Shown here: positions 24,319-35,526 of the stretch, one piece after another
Layout of the letters: each line of letters starts with the position of its first letter
Position numbering within the stretch: position 1 is the stretch's first letter
Origin: Trebouxia sp. TZW2008
Taxonomy: Eukaryota; Chlorophyta; Trebouxiophyceae; Trebouxiales; Trebouxiaceae
Direction of reading: 5' to 3'
NCBI GenBank assembly: GCA_002118135.1
Contig: BDIU01000004.1
Location: 1-64,000, forward strand
DNA: 64,000 bases
Notes under the pieces: generated by a model
The model's database searches: none
The model's input: only the letters and a program-made list of their open reading frames with translations
Told to the model about the DNA's origin: nothing
Program-made: the position numbers and the translations under genes

Positions 24319-27300
24319 ATGCCCTTGCCAGCTGTTGTGCTGGACTGTGGAACTGGCTACACCAAAATGGGGTTCGCAGGCAATGTCGAGGTGCAGAAAT
24401 GTCACATCACTGCTTGTGCGCTGCTGCTGAAGTGCCTCAACAGCAGCTGACTGTAACACACATGCTTGCGCAGCCAAGCATGACAATACCTACAGCCATA
24501 GGCACCAGCAACTATGCCAATAAGCCGGCCTACAAGTCAACTGGGCTTGAAGATTTAGATTTCCACATTGGCCATGATGCCATCAGCAACTCAGCAACCT
24601 ACCCTGTCACTTATCCTGTGCGGCATGGCATGGTAAGCAACACTTCTCAGATGTTTGTCCTATAGAAAGTCGGCAGATGGCAAGTGTAAGGCAGACCAAA
24701 AAGCAGTACAGTCTCTGCTGGTTTCAGGTGGACAACTGGGACAATATGGAGCGGTTCTACCAGCAATGCATTTTCAAGTACGTTTGCCATCTCTCCTTGC
24801 ACCTCACAATGCATACTTCCATTGCTACACATGTGGCCAAGCATCATGAGCACATCCTCACCAACTCTTCCTTGTGTGGTAGCCAACGCTGCAAGGCTGA
24901 GCACTCCTGACATGTCAATCTTGTCAAGGCGATGCATGACAAACTGCCTTTGAGTGCGATGACAGTTTGGCAGCAGCAACATGTTACACACATGTAAAGG
25001 AACGTGCTATGATGCTGCGATAGGAAGTCACAGCCATTTTTGTCTCAGGTTATCAATCGATCAATCCGACAAAGGGTCTGGAAGTCTTAGGAAATTCAAA
25101 AACGGTCCATACAAACACGCTCAAAACTTCAAGCAAGACTTGATGTCTGAAAATCAGGATTACAAGGAATTCTGCAAGCTTTTGTGTCTTACCAGGTGTC
25201 TTCATGTGGACCCTGAGGCTCACAATTTCATCCTTACAGAGCCGCCCTTGAACACCCCAGAAAACAGGGAGTATACCGCCGAGATCATGTTTGAGACATT
25301 CAATGTCCCGGGGCTGTACATTGGAGTGCAGGCTGTTTTAGCCTTGTATGCAGGCTTTGCTGCAGCGACATCCTCTGGCAAGGTATATTTGCAGCCCTGT
25401 TGTGCAGGCATGATCAGTCTTTGAGTGACCAGACTTGATGCATGCTGTGAGAGCTGTGATGCCCTGTGCAACACTGCTGATGTAGATAAATACTGTGCTG
25501 CTGTATATATGTGACTGTATGTATGCATGTTATGCCACAGCAAGCACATGTTACAGCATCTGGGCACTGTGCCTTACGCTTGCTGTCTCCTCTCAGCCTT
25601 GCATTTGATTGGTATGCAAACACCGGCACCTGCAGATGTCTCGCATCCAAACATCATCCTCTTGTGTCTATGTCATACCTCTGCACATACATTTGCAAAC
25701 ATCAGACGCATGCTTCACTGAGCAGAGTTCATTGGAGGAGTCGCTGTCTGCTTGCTAGTCTCAAAAGACTTCTGAGATGCACTTATGTTGCCAGTATGAG
25801 CCACCTTACTTCTGTCAGCAGAAGATGCCATTGTGAGCCAAGGGCCTTTAGTGCTTATCACCTTGGTTGGTATTGTGGATTAAGGGAGCTGCGTTGACAC
25901 GTGCAATCTTGCTTGTGAAGGAGCTGAGCTGTCATTGTCTTGATTGCTGTTGCAGGGAAAGAGAGTTGCATTGACAGATATGATTGTGATGCCTGAAGGA
26001 ACCGAGACCACATTGTCTTGATCATTGTTGTAGAGGAAGGGAGCTGTTGTGACAGGCACTGTCATTGACAGCAGGGATGTGGTGGCGTACAATGTGCCTG
26101 TAGCAGATAGCTGTGTCTTTGGCAGCAACATCATTGATTGCTGTTGCAGAGGAAGGGGCCTGCACTGAAAAGCACGGTTGTTGATGGTGGGGATGGGGTG
26201 ACGCACATTGTGCCTGTGTGAGACAGCTATGTCTTTGGCAGCAACATCATCAATTGCTGTTGCAGAGGAAAGGAGCTGCATTGACAGGCACTGTTGTTGA
26301 TAGTGGCGATGGGGTGACGCACATTGTGCCTGTGGCAGATGGCTATGTTATCGGCAGCAACATCAAGTCGGTGCCTATCGCTGGGCGGGACATCACACTC
26401 TTTGTCCAACAGCTGCTCAGGTGCACATGTAAACCCTGGAGTGACTATTTTGGCCCAGGCTGTGGGTTGCATGCATTCCTGGTGTGACAAGTTCGGTCCA
26501 GGCTGTGGGTTGCATACATTTACATGATGCATGGAAATGCCAATGCAAGATTCAGACACAAGTGGGCCATGATTCTGGCTTTTGGCTGCAAAGCTCATAA
26601 TTTGGATTAGACATTTGCTTTTGCTCTGCATATGTCTGTAGAGGTGCTGGCATTTGTGCTTGAAAGTGCTTTGACCTCATTTGTAAGCAATTTGACTGTT
26701 TTTGACTGTTGGCACAAATTTGATTGGTTGGCTATGCAGAGAAAGGGGAGAACCTATTCCTGCTGACCAGTCGTTGGACATTGCCCGGCGTATAAAAGAG
26801 CGCTACTGCTACATAGCAGCTGACATAGCCAAGGTGAGAGTTGCTGATGTCCGTGCCATACCTGTGTTATTCAACAGTGAACATCAGCCATCCTTTACGC
26901 GATGCTCAGAACAGATCAAGCTGGCGAGATAGCACTTGGTCCACACACACCTAGTACATGTGCTGGAATGTGCAATCAACTACTATTGTTCATAATGCCT
27001 ATATTACATCTTGCATCTGTGACCCTCCAATTTACTGACCTTCCCTCAGAAAGAATGCCATTCCTTGTTTTGCCAGCAAGCTGTCAGAGACCCAGCAGCC
27101 AATCAGACTTCTTTGTCTTTCCCTCACACATATTCAGTGTGGTCGGATTCCAGTTTGTGTATTCCTCACTGCCTGCTCCTAACTTGACAATAGTCATCCA
27201 GGAAGTTCATATGCTGATCTCAATTAGCACAGCATTAATGCAAGTGATGCTACAGGCAACTGTTATGCATCACAGCTTCCCCTCCACTGGCTCACTGTTG

Positions 27301-29231
27301 TGCATTGCTCATGCCTCTGCCCTTGGCACTGTCTCAGTATGCACGTTTAGGAGTTCAACAAGCATGGTGAGCAGCCACAGGGCTTATGCAGTGACTTCTC
27401 TTTGTAAGCACACTTGATTAGGACATTCTCAGTGTAGCACAATACAATTGGTAACTGATTACTGCAGTCTGACCTCAGTGGCCTCTGAGTAAGGACAATT
27501 CGATATAAGGACAAATTCTTTGGGAACCAAAGCAGTCCTTACAAAGAGAAGTCACTGTAATTGCAGGAGTTCAACAAGCATGATGAGCAGCCGAGCAAGT
27601 ATCTCAAGACCTATACTGGCCACAATCCCAAAACTGGGCAGGACTTCACATGCGATATAGCATATGAGCGCTTTCTTGGTCCAGAGCTCTTCTTCAATCC
27701 AGAAATATACTCCTCTGGTTACACCACCCCCTTACCACAGGTGTGCTACAAACATACTCAATAGACTCCTGTGAGTACACCATCCCCTTGCCGTAGGCTT
27801 GCTACATGCATACTCAATAGATCCCTGTGATTACACCAACCCCTTGCCCCAGGTGTGCTACAAACATACTCAAAAGGCTCCTGTGAATACACCATCCCCT
27901 TGCCGTATGCTTGCTACATGCATACTCAATAGACTCCTGTGATTACACCAACCCCTTACCCCAGGTGTGCTACAAACATACTCAAGAGGCTCCTGCGAAT
28001 ACACCATCCCCTTGCCGTAGGCTTGCTACATGCATACTCAATAGACTCCTGTGATTACACCATCCCCTTGCCATGGGCTTGCTACATGCATGCTCAATGT
28101 ACTCTCCTGACCTTACTACACCCTTGTCACAGGTACGTCGCAAACATATGAGCTGATGAACTCACCTGTTGATGGACGTTGAATGCATATGTGTAGATGA
28201 GTCCATGTATTCATGTAGTTGCCTCATACATCTGCCATTCATACTGCTGGCATCTGTAATTGTCACTGTTGTCATGGGCTGACAGGTACAAATGGCAGCT
28301 TGCAGGGCTGCTGTTGAATAAGCCATGTCATGAACTATGACAAACTGTCACTTTGCCTAGTCAGTTCAGCCTCTGATGCAAGTTGCATTGCTATACACAG
28401 CATGCTATGCTGCATGAGCCAGATGATAGCATGCAAGCATATCAGCACAATGTTTCCGCTGCTTGATGTTGTGCTGGCTGAAAGCGCAGTGGTGCTGCAG
28501 GCAATGGATGAGGTGGTGAGAATGTGTCCCATTGACTGCAGACGCCCACTGTACAGCAACATTGTCCTCAGTGTGAGCATTTCCTCCTCTTCTCCTTGTT
28601 TCCCTACCCCTTTGTACCTTCTTGTCAAACTGCATGAGCCTTCCAAGCATACACCTTGACACATCTGTGATCAGATGCACAATCTGTTCGACGCGTCATG
28701 CCAAGCAATGTAGAAAGCCTTAACTGATTGGGCTCATGTTGTGTGATATTGGTGTGATTTGTGTCATGAGCCCGACACTCTATGCCAGAGCTGTACGCTG
28801 ATCCAACAGGGCACATGCCCAGTAACATACTAACTGCCAAATCACACAACTTCAAGATGCTAGCCGTCAGGCAGTACTCAAGTGGCTTGGTACCCGCAGT
28901 GCTCGTGAGGAATTGAACACTCGAGCAGACTTCATCACAGACCATGCTCACCAAGGATCCTGTCTTGCAGGGCGGCTCAACAATGTTCAGAGACTTCGGT
29001 CGACGCATTCAGCGAGATGTGAAACGTGTGGTGGATGCAAGGACACCTGACGCTGCTCATGCAGTGGATGTGAATGTGCTTACTCACCCAATGCAGAGCT
29101 ATGCTGTGTGGTTTGGGGGCAGTGTGCTGGGTATGATGCCTGAGTTTCAGTCAGTTTGCCACACACGAGCTGATTATGAAGAAAGAGGACCCAGCGTATG
29201 CAGATCCAATACAGTGTTCCAAACCATGTGA
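24319..29231 (+). CDS. ARP3: Actin-related protein 3 (Arp2/3 complex subunit)
   Basis: Subunit of the Arp2/3 complex, which nucleates branched actin filaments. Nine exons join in phase to 407 residues (family ~415-430): 24319-24390 ([17 protein letters not shown], phosphate-1 loop), 24474-24632 ([13 protein letters not shown]...PVRHGM), 24728-24777 ([13 protein letters not shown]), 25196-25382 ([20 protein letters not shown]), 26266-26420 ([20 protein letters not shown], phosphate-2 loop, then [10 protein letters not shown]), 26740-26833, 27567-27740 ([20 protein letters not shown]), 28501-28572 ([16 protein letters not shown]) and 28971-29231 ([20 protein letters not shown], then [14 protein letters not shown]), stop TGA. 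The [11 protein letters not shown] and VKRV(V)DAR segments are typical of Arp3 rather than Arp2 or actin. All splice sites are GT-AG. Decayed copies of exons 5, 7 and 9 sit beside the real ones, and a MITE lies 9 bp before exon 7. Confidence 0.96.
25940..26265 (+). repeat. Decayed tandem copies of Arp3 exon 5
   Basis: Three degenerate copies precede the true exon 5, at about 25945, 26025 and 26150. Each keeps the acceptor region (GCTGTTGCAG or similar), the RKGAALTG start and, in part, [14 protein letters not shown], but carries stops and frame changes (for example a TGA after GTGCCTGTG near 26220). The sequence TTTGGCAGCAACATCAT marks each junction. Confidence 0.88.
27389..27557. mobile_element. 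MITE-like element, copy 2, next to Arp3 exon 7
   Basis: Left terminus CAGTGACTTCTCTTTGTAAG at 27389 and right terminus whose reverse complement is CAGTGACTTCTCTTTGTAAG, ending at 27557 and followed by TA. These are perfect inverted repeats of 20 bp. The interior matches copy 1 in reverse orientation (CAATTGGTAAC and CTCTGAGTAA segments). The exon-7 acceptor TTGCAG starts 3 bases after the TA. A partial copy of the exon-7 start (GAGTTCAACAAGCATGGTGA) lies on the other side of the element at about 27351. Confidence 0.85.
27712..28140 (+). repeat. Array of the 3' end of Arp3 exon 7 with its 5' splice site
   Basis: Beginning with the true exon end (SGYTTPLPQ/gtgtgc at 27740), a unit of about 56 bp is repeated about seven more times through 28140. 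Each unit keeps a relic of the exon end (TACACCAWCCCCTTGCC) and of the donor (CCAGGTGTGC, or decayed GTAGGCTTGC). Alternate units are more alike, which suggests later duplication of two-unit blocks. Confidence 0.9.
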
Positions 29232-29480
29232 CTCACATTGCCCAAATGCCCAGCTTCAGGTTGCCCTGTACTTCCAGCAAGCAAGAAGAGGAAAAGTTTA
29301 CGCCATTACGAGTCATAATGGGAGCCTCTGGTAAAGAGGCAGCCCGAGATTGCTGCCTAGAGAGCAGCAGCCAGTAGAAAAGTTGACCTATGAGGGGTCG
29401 GGCCCTATGGTATCATAATGTAGACCCAACACAGTGTTTCAACCCATGTCGTCCAACTGGCCCAATGCCTAGCGTGCTTC
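29195..29480 (+). repeat. Duplicated 3' end of Arp3 exon 9
   Basis: The last codons and the 3' sequence of Arp3 (GACCCAGCGTATGC... to GCTTCAGG, 29189-29260) recur in decayed form at about 29395-29483, on the far side of hairpin repeat copy 3. Confidence 0.65.
29286..29402 (+). repeat. Dispersed hairpin repeat, copy 3
   Basis: Most complete plus-strand copy: GAGGAAAAGTTTACGCC, CATAATGGGAGCCTCT, AGAGGCAGCCC, then a GCTGC...GCAGC palindrome and GTTGACCTATGAGGGGTC. It begins 55 bp after the Arp3 stop, in the same orientation relative to its gene as copy 1. Confidence 0.75.
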
Positions 29481-30365
29481 AGGAAGCGCTGATTTGGCAC
29501 ATCTCAAGAGGTGTTCTACACGTCACACCCCATGCCACACAGAGACCAGTAAATGGCAAACTTCAAGTGCAGTTGCTCTGTACAGTACACAGACTGGCAG
29601 TGCTGTGCAATGTACATAACGCAAAATGCACGACATTGTGTGTCGATCTGTTGTGCATATGCAGCCTGCACTGCCTCTGTCAGGGAGACAAGATGAGGTT
29701 AGGCTACCGATCACGCTTGGTTGTGAGGCAGCTGGTGCTGGTTGCCACAGGCAGTGGACACCAGCAGCACTACTGAGAATGTATGACACAGAACATGAGC
29801 TCTGCGCCATGTACAATGTCATTTAGCCTGACAATTTCGACTTCGAAGATGCTTTCGACATTGCTTGATATTTGAGACAATGAGTGCTTGGATCCCTGCC
29901 AGACCTTGTATACAAGAGTCTGATGTTCAGTGTGGCATGTCCAAAGTCAAAAGGGTGTGTCTGATCGCGAAATCTCTGATAGGTGTTCAGGAGACGAGCG
30001 GTGCAACCTAAAAAGCAGCTACAAGACAGCACAACATTTGAAGTCTCCAATCAACTCTCGATAACACACAACCTCAAAAAGATGGAAGCAAAGCTCTAAT
30101 AAAGACAACAAGCAACTCTCATGATGAAATATATAGCATGGGTTTCAAAAGGCAGGCTATGCACCAACCATGGTACAGACATCAACAAGGCTTCAAATCC
30201 CATAGTGTTTATTCCCCCTCTCAGCAGGTCTAGCTACACATGCATGCAAGCCTCAGATGTACAAAATTATGCTACTCATCAGAAATTGTGCGGAACTTAA
30301 CCACATCCACAATAGCTTCCAGAGAAACGGGTTTTGCAGAAGAATGGAATCTTTGCCATGGCCAT
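29403..30365. other. Convergent intergenic region, no gene recognised
   Basis: Between Arp3 and the minus-strand methyltransferase stop. Apart from the Arp3 3'-end duplicate at its left side I see no gene. The stretch 30040-30230 is A-rich and may be the methyltransferase 3' UTR. Confidence 0.55.
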
Positions 30366-33300
30366 CTAGAGCGGCTTCCGGAAGGACAGAACCTTGGTGC
30401 TGCTTCCCAACACCTTCTCATCACATGTCAAGCCAACATCCATGAACATCTTGCCAAAGTCCTCCGCAATGAAGGTCCTATAGAAAGGCTCATTGAAGTC
30501 GCCAAACAGACCCAGATTCTTGTCCATATGACTTCTGTCCCCGAGCTGCACAGAGTCTGTGAGTATGAGCAGACCTCCAGGCTTCAGCACACGCGCAAAC
30601 TCCTTTGCAACTTCTCGCCGCACCTCTGGAGGCAGCTCATGGAACAAGTATATAGACAATACCTGCAGCATGTAACAAGGGACGTTGGTCACCTACTGCA
30701 TACCACAAGTGAACTGACAGCACCTCACAGCATAAAACAAGAGAAACACGTCATGCAGTGCGGAATGATGACACTCTTGAGGCAGCTCATAGCACATGTC
30801 AAATGACAGCATCTGCGCCATATAGCATGCACCCATGGTGTTTGAGGGGTGTGTATAATAATATTAACAATAAACGGTTACACTTTCCGGCACATGTGCT
30901 AGGTGTGTGTGGCCCATGTCCTATCCCGCCAGGCCGGCTTGTTCTGAGCGTCATGATAAGGACGGTTGATGTTCAACATGCGAAAGTCAGACAATACAAT
31001 GTGTATATTGGGTAAGCAGTGCTAGATCACGCCAGTGGAGCAGTGCCAGTCTAGGCCAATCAAAACAACATTAGTAACACAATGTGACGCTGCCGTCAAC
31101 ACCACTCCTGTCCATTTTGGGCTGCCTCAGCACAAGCTCTCGATCAACTGCTGTTCTGAACTTATGACAAGCGCTTACCACATCATGTGATGCATCAGGC
31201 TGAGGGATGCTTTCAGCGGCTGCTTGCAAGAAGTGGGCGCCGCTGCCGTCAACCCCGCCCATGTCCAATTTGGGCTGCCTGAGACGATGCCAGTCCTTCA
31301 TGTTGTTGCGCGCTTCATACAGGTAGTAGGGGGACAAGTCCAGCGCTGTGTAGTCCATGTTGGGATAGTTGTCCTGCACAATAGTCACAACAGCTAAGAC
31401 TACGATCCCGCATGATGTTGTGGGCCTCATACAAGTGAAAGCAACCAGTCCAATGCTGTGTAGTCGATGCTGGGGTAGTTGTCCTGCACAGCAAACACGC
31501 AGAGGTCGAATCGTGATCCTTCATGTTGTTTCTAGTTTTGTACAAGTAATTCGGGGGCAAGTCCAGCATCTGGTAGTCCATGTTTGGATGTTTGTCCTGC
31601 AAACACTAAAGTTTTGCATCTCAGCCATCAGGTAGGCCTTTTGGACAGGAGCCTACATGTGTGACACAACAGGACTGCTATGCTGTCTTGCCTGAGGACC
31701 ATGCTTGATGCATATTGAAGTGAAGCAGCCAGCATTGCTGAAGGTCAGCACATGCTGGTATGCAAGAGCATGCATGATACTGAATGGGTTAGGTGATCCG
31801 GTCAATGATCAGGGCAACATGGTGCTGAACAACAGCGAAACAATATACCTTGACAAAAGTGGCAAATTCACCAATGCTCTAGCATCTTCACATTCTCCCC
31901 TAAGCCAATACATCAATGTGCATAGCGTGCATGTATTTGTTGCACAACACACCATGACAAAAGCTGTACACCCTAAGCACATGCTGCTGCACAACTACTG
32001 CACAACAGAAGGTCTTGTAACACAGCTTGACAAAGGTAACAAGTGTGCCAGTGCCACAGGCCACCTCCAGCATCTTTACATTCTCGCCTGTGTGCTGGCG
32101 CCAGCCGCTGTGCATAGCCTGAGTTCTATGTTGTGACATGACACACTGTGCATAGTCTTACACAGGAAACACTGCACAACACACCTTGACAAATGTGGCA
32201 AATCTGCCGGTTCCACAAGCCACCTCCAGCATCTTCACATTCTCGCCTGTATGCTGACGCCCATTGCTGCGCTGCATGAGGAAGTTGTGCAAAGGCACTA
32301 AGCTCTGCCGCTGCATGGCGTCCTGCCTGCCCAAGAACAATGTCTCTGTGGATGCTTCGTAGATGCTGGCTGACTTCTCTGACAACCAGCCATCAGTCTG
32401 TAGGCAGGCACAGATCATGTCATTTGATGAGCAATTGCAGCTGGGTAGCTCAAGCAAGGTCTTGTGCATCCATCGTTCTGCAGGCATCAGGGCATATGAC
32501 AAGAGCCATGAGGGGGCAGGATGAGTCAGACCTCTCACATCTCAATGGCATGTTTTGAATACAAGATTGTGCATGCTTCAAAAGCTGAACAATGCCTCAG
32601 CTCAGAAATGGGTCAACATGGTGCGATGCCCCAGGCTCTTAGGAGTTGCGTGTGAACAGCTGAGCCCTGGACACAAACAGCGAACAGTGCGTGCATATCT
32701 GCACGCTTGGAGAAGCCAAGATTACCGCATGCTGCCTTTGAAAGCAGCTTAGTCAACAGGACCCAACTCCCCTGTCCCTCAGCAACCCTAGGCTGCTACA
32801 ATGCTGGTCTGATGACGAACAAAAAGGTCATACCTGATAACGAAAGGTGTCGAGACAGTAGCTGGGACACATCCTCCATGAGATTGCGCCCACACAAGCG
32901 TGCAGATGATGACGATATTGTACCTGATAGTGGAATGTGTTAAGGTAGTAGCTAGGGTACATGGAGGACTGCATCCAGACTTGGTCTGGGGAGCCCCTGT
33001 GGCGCCGCCTCAAGGTGTTACTGGCCTCTGTGGCAAATGTGGCGATGGTGCTGAGCACATGAAAGGGGTCATACTGCTTGTTGCGCAGCGTGGTCATGTC
33101 CCAGGGCAGCTTGTACACCCCAGCTTCAATGTTCTTGAAGTCCTGAGCACAAGACTGAAAGTCAGCATTGCAAGACAGCCCCAACAAAGCACCCACTGAT
33201 TAGCTTGCATGCAGTTTCTGGGTGTTACTGTGCAGACAGAGATCTATAGCTGTCATGACGGCAGGTTTGCTGGGAAGATGTTGCATCAGCCTGTGTGAGC

Positions 33301-35033
33301 TGTCATTTGTTTGTCCGGTTTGTCCAACAACATCTGATAGCTTGGTTGAGCATGGAAATCACATCAGAACCTGGTGCATATGGACAGTCAGCTTGTGGAT
33401 TCTCGACTCAACGAACAATTCCTCTGAAGCACATTCCAAAAACAAGATGAGCCATGCAATCACACCTGGTGATACATAATCATGGGCTCAACAAAGGGCG
33501 CCAAAGGGCTGCTTGTCTTGAACATCTGACCCACTTTGGTCTTCTCAGCAGCCTCAACATCGCCTTCCGCCCTGGCAGCCTGTTGAGTGGCCAGCAACCC
33601 TGCAACATCACAGAATTTTGCTTTGTGGACACCAGATGTCGGTGCTGGGGACAGTCAAAGCAAGATGTGGGTCACAGGAAACCAACAGACAGCACACACT
33701 TGTTGTTGCACATTTGTTCTCAAAGCAGTGCACAAGAAATGTTGTCAACCCTGACAAGTGCCCACTTTTGTAATAAACTCATGAATTGCATGACTAAACC
33801 AGCTGAGAAGCAATTTTCAGCATAAAGCATGATCTCAGCGCGGCCAGCATCACCCGTCTACAATGATCCCCCTTACTTGCACCCCTCAATGTCACTGACT
33901 GCAACTGACGCCGTGCTTGGCACTGGATGCTCGTTATGCCAAAAGCATGCTTGGCAACAGTGCACAACATTCGCATCTGCTGACAGTGCTGCAGAAAGAA
34001 GGTTGGTGCACACCTGACAAACCCTGTATGCCAAGGAAGCCTGTGCGTGCAAGGTGATACGCCCAGTAAGCTGCCGCTGTGGGTGAAGTGAACACACCAA
34101 CCTTGTTTGCGCCAGCTGTCAAGGCTTGAACAAAGTCTGTAGCCCTGCAGTCAAGTGTGCATCCTGAGATCACTGCAGAAAGGAAGTGGCAGATATACAA
34201 AGCTGGCACTGCTGCAAAAAACAACAGACAGTTGGTAACACTGACATGCAAGGCATGAAAGCTTCCTGAAAATTTGCAGCCAATTATTCAAGCTGAGACC
34301 ACTACGGGAAACAAGTGATGGCTGATTACAGCTGGGACCACTGCAGAAAGAAGTGACAGCTGATTGCAGTGATGATCAAGGCAAGAAAGTGTCATGCTGC
34401 CTGGCTTTCATTCTGTTCAAGGAGAATGACAAAAAAAGGCACCGTGCAATGACCTAAGCACGATCACAATGTCAGTATGTGCAGAGGGTACAAGTCTCAT
34501 CAAGACACACTTGTTGACTGTTCCTGAGCTCTTCTGGCCTGGAATCTCAGGCTTATAGTCTCTCCAGAAATCCACACTCCAGTGCAGTCTGAAATTCCTA
34601 CGGTCAGCATCTCCTGGCTTTTCCTCCAGTCCAGACCTTTGTGCCTGCAGAAAAGGTGCGAGCATGCGTTGTGGCAAGTACATTTGTCGTGTGACGACTA
34701 ACAACCGTCCACAGAAACGCAAAACAGACTCCACGCACTGCTTGTGTGGCTATATATATACACGAACTTCGAGCGTGTACGACAAGGTTGCACCTCTGCG
34801 TGCTGTACAAGATCCTGCCCCAAAGCACCCAACTGCTTGTCTGAGATGACAGACTCCTTTGGAGGGGCTGTGACAACGGCTGCGGGTGTCATTGTCGCAG
34901 CAGCCCGCGGAGAGATAGACTGGTATGCTGAACGCATCTTGCCACCGGGGAAGAGGCTTCGCGCCCGCAAAGGCTGGACCGCGCACGGACGAACCATGAA
35001 AAGACATCTTGAGGTCTGTGCGTGCACCTTCAT
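30366..35033 (-). CDS. SAM-dependent class I methyltransferase with plastid-like leader
   Basis: Eight exons join in phase: 34997 or 35033 to 34794, 34644-34511 (FRLHWSVDFWRDYKPEIPG), 34144-34023 (TDFVQALTAGANKVGVFTSP), 33599-33466, 33142-32924 (YKLPWDMTTLRNKQYDPFHV), 32397-32185 (ENVKMLEVACGTGRFATFVK, SAM motif I), 31373-31179 (DNYPNMDYTALDLSPYYLYE, acidic strand-2 motif, then AAAESIPQPDASHDVV) and 30662-30366 (LSIYLFHELPPEVRREVAKE and FARVLKPGGLLILTD, motifs post-II/III). From the second ATG the protein is 505 residues, from the first 517. The leader is basic and Ser/Ala-rich with no acidic residues for ~30 positions, as in chloroplast transit peptides. The type-11 methyltransferase fold is clear; the substrate is unknown. 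Decayed copies of three exons accompany the gene. Confidence 0.87.
31179..31600 (-). repeat. Decayed tandem copies of methyltransferase exon 7 start
   Basis: The exon beginning (QDNYPNMDYTALDLSPYYLY) at 31373 has two relatives upstream: about 31480-31390 (broken; HLYEAHN) and about 31597-31500, reading QDKHPNMDYQMLDLPPNYLY. Each includes the CCTGCA 3' splice region. Anchors give a period of about 110 bp. Confidence 0.85.
31850..32265 (-). repeat. Decayed tandem copies of methyltransferase motif-I exon
   Basis: The end of the exon at 32397-32185 (HTGENVKMLEVACGTGRFAT and its donor) is copied at about 32120-32010 as GENVKMLEVACGTGTLVTFV and again, more decayed, at about 31910-31850. The copies continue into intron sequence with CACAACACA. 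Confidence 0.85.
32825..32960 (-). repeat. Decayed copy of an exon end
   Basis: The end of the exon at 33142-32924 (MYPSYYLNTFHYQ plus donor) reappears at about 32880-32830 as MCPSYCLDTFRYQV. Confidence 0.75.
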
Positions 35034-35526
35034 ACTTGGGCGGAAAATCCCGAGACAAAAAGTGCCCTGGTGTTTTGCTGATCAAGCTCAGAAAGCACGT
35101 TGCGCGCCAAAAATTTGCTGGAAAGCGCTGTATCCTACTGCAGCTGCTCTACAATGACAAAGCTGACCAGTCGGCAGTGTTGCGCCTTCTGCAAGCCCAG
35201 AACAGCGGGACCCGTGTCGGTCTTGAGGTCAGGATCTAACCAGACCACGAGAAGCAAAGTCTACGTTGCATGGGTTAGTAATTGATTGCGTCAATCTTGT
35301 AACGCTTGCACCACACTACGCCGTAATCACATAAAGGTTACTAAGCGAAGACGAACGACAGCTTTGCTCAGTGCTGTGCACAGTCAAGAGAGGCAAGTTG
35401 AATCTGTTTAGCCCTTCATGCAGCGATCGACACGCTCTCGTCAATCAATCATACCATGCTGAGAGCAACGGCCTCTCGCCAGCCCATCCTCCGGCACTGC
35501 CCAACTAGCTAGGCAACTGCTCAGCA
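35034..35526. other. Divergent intergenic interval
   Basis: About 490 bp between two head-to-head start codons. No gene or clear core promoter motif seen. Confidence 0.5.

Noticed and set aside
24319..24390. Plain actin or Arp2 for the actin-fold gene
   Set aside because: Exon sequences ([42 protein letters not shown]) follow Arp3, not actin or Arp2.
27712..28140. CRISPR-like array of regularly spaced repeats
   Set aside because: Units are contiguous tandem copies of an Arp3 exon end without unique spacers, in a eukaryotic intron, with no cas genes.
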